Positions 62,431-64,000 of a stretch of DNA of 64,000 nt are shown here, piece after piece. The notes below the pieces were generated by a model, which saw only the letters and a program-made list of their open reading frames with translations, made no database searches and was not told the DNA's origin. This DNA comes from Acanthaster planci (lineage: Eukaryota > Echinodermata > Asteroidea > Valvatida > Acanthasteridae), in contig NW_019091376.1 of the NCBI RefSeq assembly GCF_001949145.1, positions 573,888-637,887 on the forward strand, read 5' to 3'. The position numbers were made by a program, and so were the translations under genes. Positions within the stretch are counted from its first letter, which is position 1. Each line of letters starts with the position of its first letter.

Positions 62431-63190
62431 GCTGCCTGTGTCATGTTCTTTAATTCAGCATGTTAATAACTGAAAAGAGCAGACAGAAATTAACAAGAAA
62501 CTAGTGTTGGAAAGTCAGTGCAGTAACACATACGTCATGCCCACCAGTACCATCGACAGGGTTAACGCTCAATTTAAAACTAGTTCCCATTGGTCAGGGA
62601 TCGTCAATAGAATTTCAACAGTCTTCACAGTAAAAACAAACCATCACCTAAAGCGTAAAGTGTTGTTCAACACTTTTTTATACTGTAGTCTGTTTGAAAC
62701 ATAAAAAAGAATGCAGTATTCAGTCACACCCAAATTAGCCAGTGGTGTAATGACTAGTAATCACCTTTATTTTCTGCTCTGCAAAAGTTTTCTGGCTTAA
62801 AAATCCTTCCAGTTTGCAGTGTTTGTCTTTTTTCAAACACAGTTTAAATTATTTACAATGATAGACCATGGATACTGCTTCCTTTCAAAAGTATGGCAAT
62901 GATCACAATAGATGACCAAAGTTGGTTCTTCTCCCCCAGCCTTTTGAGGAAAAAAGGGGACTGTATAGTGGAATCCTGTTCCTATCACAAAATGGAAAGA
63001 ATTTTGAAATTTTGGATTCACCTCCTGGATGACGATTTTTGTTGAAATCGGGCAGAATGTTTATTTCTTCAAGGAAGTTTCTTCAACAGAAGAAAAATTT
63101 TTCACCATCGAAATAAAATACCCATGGCCCGCCTGGAAATTACATTGAATCTGATGTCATTAGCCTTATTGCTGTTACACCCAAACTATA
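62431..63190. other. TUBGCP2 5' UTR and upstream sequence
   Basis: On the minus strand a CTCTTTTCAG acceptor-like site at about 62472-62481 lies some 40 bases before the start codon. This suggests a spliced 5' UTR with a first exon further right. No coding sequence or clear promoter motif was seen. Confidence 0.4.
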
Positions 63191-63205
63191 CTATAGCATC
63201 TGACC

Positions 63206-63236
63206 CACTACAGTTGGGACAGTCCCAACTGTAGTG
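63206..63236. repeat. Perfect 15 bp-arm palindrome
   Basis: The arms CACTACAGTTGGGAC and GTCCCAACTGTAGTG are separated by a single A. The sequence could extrude as a hairpin. Related AGTTGGGC / GCCCAACT words recur at 63246-63260 and 63431-63450. Confidence 0.95.
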
Positions 63237-63430
63237 CTGCAGTTGAGCTGGCCCAACTGTTGCTTACCAATTTCTATAGAAATTTTCTCAACCTTAGCCA
63301 AGTTTATGCATTTTAAACTTGACACATTTCATCTAAAATATGGCACTTTATCTACGACATGACACTGTAAACAATGAATTTGACTTTGGCACATGCTGGA
63401 CACACACATGCACACTGGACCTCTGTGTTG

Positions 63431-63450
63431 TAGTTGGGCCGGCCCAACTA
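63431..63450. repeat. Perfect 20 bp palindrome
   Basis: TAGTTGGGCCGGCCCAACTA reads the same on both strands. It shares its AGTTGGG core with the palindrome at 63206-63236 and lies 11 bp before the minisatellite. Confidence 0.95.
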
Positions 63451-63461
63451 TAGGATTATGC

Positions 63462-63628
63462 GTGGGTCCGAATTGGTGTGGGTCCAAGTTGGTTGTGGGT
63501 CCGAGATGGTCGTGGGTCCAAGTTAGTATTGGGTCCGAGTTGGCGTTAGTCCGAGTTGGTCCTGGGTCCGAGTTGGCATGGGTCCGAGTTGAAATGGGTC
63601 CGAGTTGGTTTGGGTCCGAGTTGACCTG
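63462..63628 (+). repeat. Minisatellite, 16-18 bp unit, ~10 copies
   Basis: Units of the form TGGGTCCGAGTTGGNN repeat about ten times, with 16-18 bp spacing and 1-3 changes each. One unit (near 63545) has lost the GG of GGGTCC. Because copies differ in length, it is not a reliable protein repeat even though one frame stays open. Confidence 0.9.
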
Positions 63629-63639
63629 ATCCCGTGTAG

Positions 63640-64000
63640 GGGGCCCTATCCCGATTAATAGGGATTTCTTTCGAAAACTTTATCCAGGACATCTGGGGAC
63701 ACAACTAAACATCCGCTTAATTTTATGAGCTGAAATTGCACCGGTACGTTCACTACTTACGCTGTAAAAAATTCACTAGGTTTGTTATTGTAGAAAACTC
63801 GCCTTTTCCTCGTTTGGAGGAAAAAATATAGCCTTTTTTGCCGTTTTCCCACTCTGTACGAATTTTCGCCTGACTTGTACATGTACATTACACACACTCC
63901 TTTGTATGGTTAAGTAATGGTAACCTGTATGAGAGCCTGTCTAGCTTGCACCCAGACTCCAGCACCTACGGGTCTCGTTCAGATCTGCGAGAGTACCTGT
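63640..64000. other. Right-edge sequence, no gene seen
   Basis: The stretch includes GGGGGCCCTATCCCGATTAATAG, TTGTACATGTACATTACA and ordinary AT-rich sequence. A first non-coding exon of TUBGCP2 could lie here, but nothing in the sequence proves it. Confidence 0.3.

Noticed and set aside
63393-63629. Open frame of 78 codons with W/V/G repeats
   Set aside because: It is the translation of the minisatellite. Unit length varies from 16 to 18 bp, so no single frame is maintained by design.

Overview
This is a 64 kb piece of an animal genome with no prokaryotic features. Short coding exons are separated by AT-rich introns with GT/AG junctions. The palindromic words ACATGTAC and TAGGCCTA are scattered throughout, and several transposon families are present. 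The gene content and word usage suggest a marine invertebrate, most likely a deuterostome such as an echinoderm, hemichordate or lancelet. The organism is an inference and is not proven.

Four protein-coding genes could be read, three of them by joining exons by hand with a consistent phase. (1) On the minus strand, 9793 down to the left edge: the N-terminal 429 codons of a secreted CD109 / alpha-2-macroglobulin-like thioester-family protein. The gene runs off the window. (2) On the plus strand, 18019-27897: a complete 14-exon CTU2, the partner of CTU1 in cytoplasmic tRNA 2-thiolation (488 residues). (3) On the plus strand, 37106-38869: an uninterrupted 587-residue BTB-BACK-Kelch (KLHL-type) protein whose 5' UTR is probably spliced. 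(4) On the minus strand, 62430-46940: a 19-exon gamma-tubulin complex component 2 (TUBGCP2, 914 residues). These genes are unrelated in function and show no sign of working as a unit.

The space between the genes is mobile-element debris. A decayed DIRS-type retrotransposon with reverse transcriptase, RNase H and tyrosine recombinase remnants fills about 29.6-35.0 kb. It carries a nested ~200 bp inverted-repeat element, an assembly gap, and a 3' inverted repeat that fits a DIRS internal complementary region plus right terminal repeat. Two copies of a hAT-like MITE with 8 bp target duplications lie in introns of CTU2 and TUBGCP2. Other elements are a 627 bp foldback element in a CTU2 intron, a ~0.5 kb repeat present twice in opposite orientation in TUBGCP2, a 112 bp inverted-repeat element, tRNA-derived SINE-like fragments, three perfect or near-perfect tandem duplications, and a palindrome-plus-minisatellite block near the right end.

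Two runs of N (30094-30205 and 49260-50007) are assembly gaps. I did not find a new multi-gene system. The items most worth following up are the DIRS remnant with its nested insertion and 3' inverted repeat, the inverted-pair repeat inside TUBGCP2, the palindrome/minisatellite block, and one unidentified terminal-exon candidate at 43323-43580.
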